Source: Hyphomicrobiales bacterium (GTDB lineage Bacteria; Pseudomonadota; Alphaproteobacteria; Rhizobiales; Aestuariivirgaceae). Taken from it: a stretch of DNA of 5,872 nt. The notes beneath the pieces are model-generated. The model worked only from the letters and a program-made list of their open reading frames with translations, was not told where the DNA came from and searched no databases. Below are positions 4,971 through 5,872 of this stretch, piece after piece (the first letter of the stretch is position 1; every line of letters begins with the position of its first letter). Location: the NCBI GenBank assembly GCA_025356765.1, contig JANXRO010000367.1, forward strand, positions 1 to 5,872, written 5' to 3'. Both the position numbers and the translations under genes were made by a program.

Positions 4971-5872
4971 AGTCTTCCACAATGGTTTGGAATTGGCTGG
5001 AAATGTTTTCACCGCGTAAGGTTTTCACCTTTTTGCCATCAATATAGATGGGCGCTGCAGGAAGTTCGCCTGTGCCCGGTAATGAAATGCCAATATCGGC
5101 GTGTTTGGATTCGCCCGGCCCATTCACAATGCAGCCCATCACCGCCAACGTTAAATTTTCAAATCCGGGATAAGTGCTGCGCCATTGCGGCATGCGGGCG
5201 CGTACATAATTTTGAATGTCTTGCGCCAGTTCTTGAAACACCGTGGACGTTGTGCGCCCACAGCCCGGGCACGCAATCACCATGGGCGCAAAGGCACGAA
5301 GCCCCATGGTTTGCAAAATCTCCTGCGCCACAATCACTTCACGCGTGCGATCACCGCCGGGCTCAGGGGTTAAAGAGATGCGAATGGTGTCACCAATACC
5401 TTGCTGCAACAAAACCGAGAGTGCAGCAGTTGAAGCCACAATGCCTTTTGACCCCATGCCCGCTTCTGTCAGACCCAAATGCAAAGCATGGTCTGTGCGT
5501 GCGGCCATCATCCGGTAAACCGCAATCAGATCCTGCACCTCTGAACATTTGGCAGAAATAATAATCTGATCACGCCGCAACCCAAGTTCTTCCGCATAAT
5601 GCGCTGATTGAATGCCCGATTGCACGATGGCTTCATGCATCACTTCGCGCGCTGATTTTGGATTGGATGATTTTGAATTTTCATCCATCAAATGCGCCAA
5701 CATTGATTGATCAAGAGAACCCCAGTTCACGCCAATGCGCACGGGTTTTTGATGTTTGATTGCAATCTCAATCATGGTTGCGAAATTGCGATCTCGTTTT
5801 TCTTTGAAACCCACGTTACCGGGGTTGATGCGATATTTCGCCAAGGCCTTGGCACATTCAGGAAACTGCGCC
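4948..5872 (-). CDS. ispG: 4-hydroxy-3-methylbut-2-enyl diphosphate synthase, C-terminal three quarters (5' end outside window)
   Basis: The frame is open to the right edge, giving 307 visible residues of a protein usually a little over 400 long. The missing part is the start of the TIM barrel. IspG (GcpE) converts MEcPP to HMBPP in the MEP isoprenoid pathway, using a [4Fe-4S] cluster and reducing power from flavodoxin or ferredoxin. The visible start AQFPECAKALAKYRINPGNVG is a signature block. Then come KPVRIGVNWGSLD, HLGLTEAGMGSKGIVAST, IRISLTPEPGGDRTREV, ACPGCGRTTS with cluster cysteines 201 and 204 of the visible part, and AVMGCIVNGPGESKHADIG with the third cysteine (247) and the cluster Glu (254). 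The 42-residue gap between the second and third Cys is longer than in E. coli and fits the alphaproteobacterial form. A TTG at 5844 could be mistaken for a start but is inside the conserved block. Confidence 0.97.
   Translation of the reverse strand, partial: AQFPECAKALAKYRINPGNVGFKEKRDRNFATMIEIAIKHQKPVRIGVNWGSLDQSMLAHLMDENSKSSNPKSAREVMHEAIVQSGIQSAHYAEELGLRRDQIIISAKCSEVQDLIAVYRMMAARTDHALHLGLTEAGMGSKGIVASTAALSVLLQQGIGDTIRISLTPEPGGDRTREVIVAQEILQTMGLRAFAPMVIACPGCGRTTSTVFQELAQDIQNYVRARMPQWRSTYPGFENLTLAVMGCIVNGPGESKHADIGISLPGTGELPAAPIYIDGKKVKTLRGENISSQFQTIVEDYVAKRWG

Noticed and set aside
4938..5561. A 207-residue plus-strand open frame opposite ispG
   Set aside because: It lies wholly antisense to well-conserved ispG, is rich in Cys/His/Pro/Arg as expected of a shadow frame, and shows no family motif.

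Overview
The window looks like chromosomal DNA of an alphaproteobacterium, probably Hyphomicrobiales/Rhizobiales-like, with a moderate GC content for that group. The reasons are the short cysteine-free L32 ending in an ELRRPHHVDLKTGMYRGRQ block, the IspG with a long linker between its second and third cluster cysteines, and the mtgA-rpmF neighbourhood, which I recall from Rhizobiales genomes. I see no tRNA, rRNA, CRISPR, insertion sequence or phage gene. The gene packing is very tight, with several overlaps.

Layout from left to right. Bases 1-195 (+) hold the C-terminal end of alanine dehydrogenase. Three bases later, and convergent with it, a two-gene minus-strand unit ends: a GNAT/BioF2-like (CelD-type) acyltransferase (2219-1119) followed by a cupin-like/JmjC-type oxygenase candidate (1122-199). 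The two overlap by ATGA. This pair has its own perfect TATAAT box just downstream of a strong intrinsic terminator. That terminator closes the next minus-strand unit, mtgA (3313-2594) followed by rpmF/L32 (2525-2340). ispA (farnesyl diphosphate synthase, + strand, probable TTG start at 3371) diverges from mtgA across a gap of about 57 bp. ispA runs tail-to-tail into a minus-strand gene for a YiiX/YebB-like (permuted NlpC/P60, peptidase C92-type) cysteine hydrolase. Their 3' ends overlap by 20 bp. The hydrolase gene lies directly downstream of, and probably overlaps, ispG, which runs off the right edge of the window.

Functionally, the middle and right side share an isoprenoid-to-cell-wall theme. 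IspG works late in the MEP pathway. IspA makes C15 farnesyl diphosphate, the primer for undecaprenyl phosphate. MtgA polymerises glycan from the undecaprenyl-linked lipid II. The C92-type hydrolase may belong to the same envelope or lipid theme, but its substrate is unknown. The least explained part is the acyltransferase plus oxygenase pair, which looks like a small modification cassette with no assigned substrate. I see no clear evidence of a large undescribed system; the pair and the hydrolase are the two items most worth following up.
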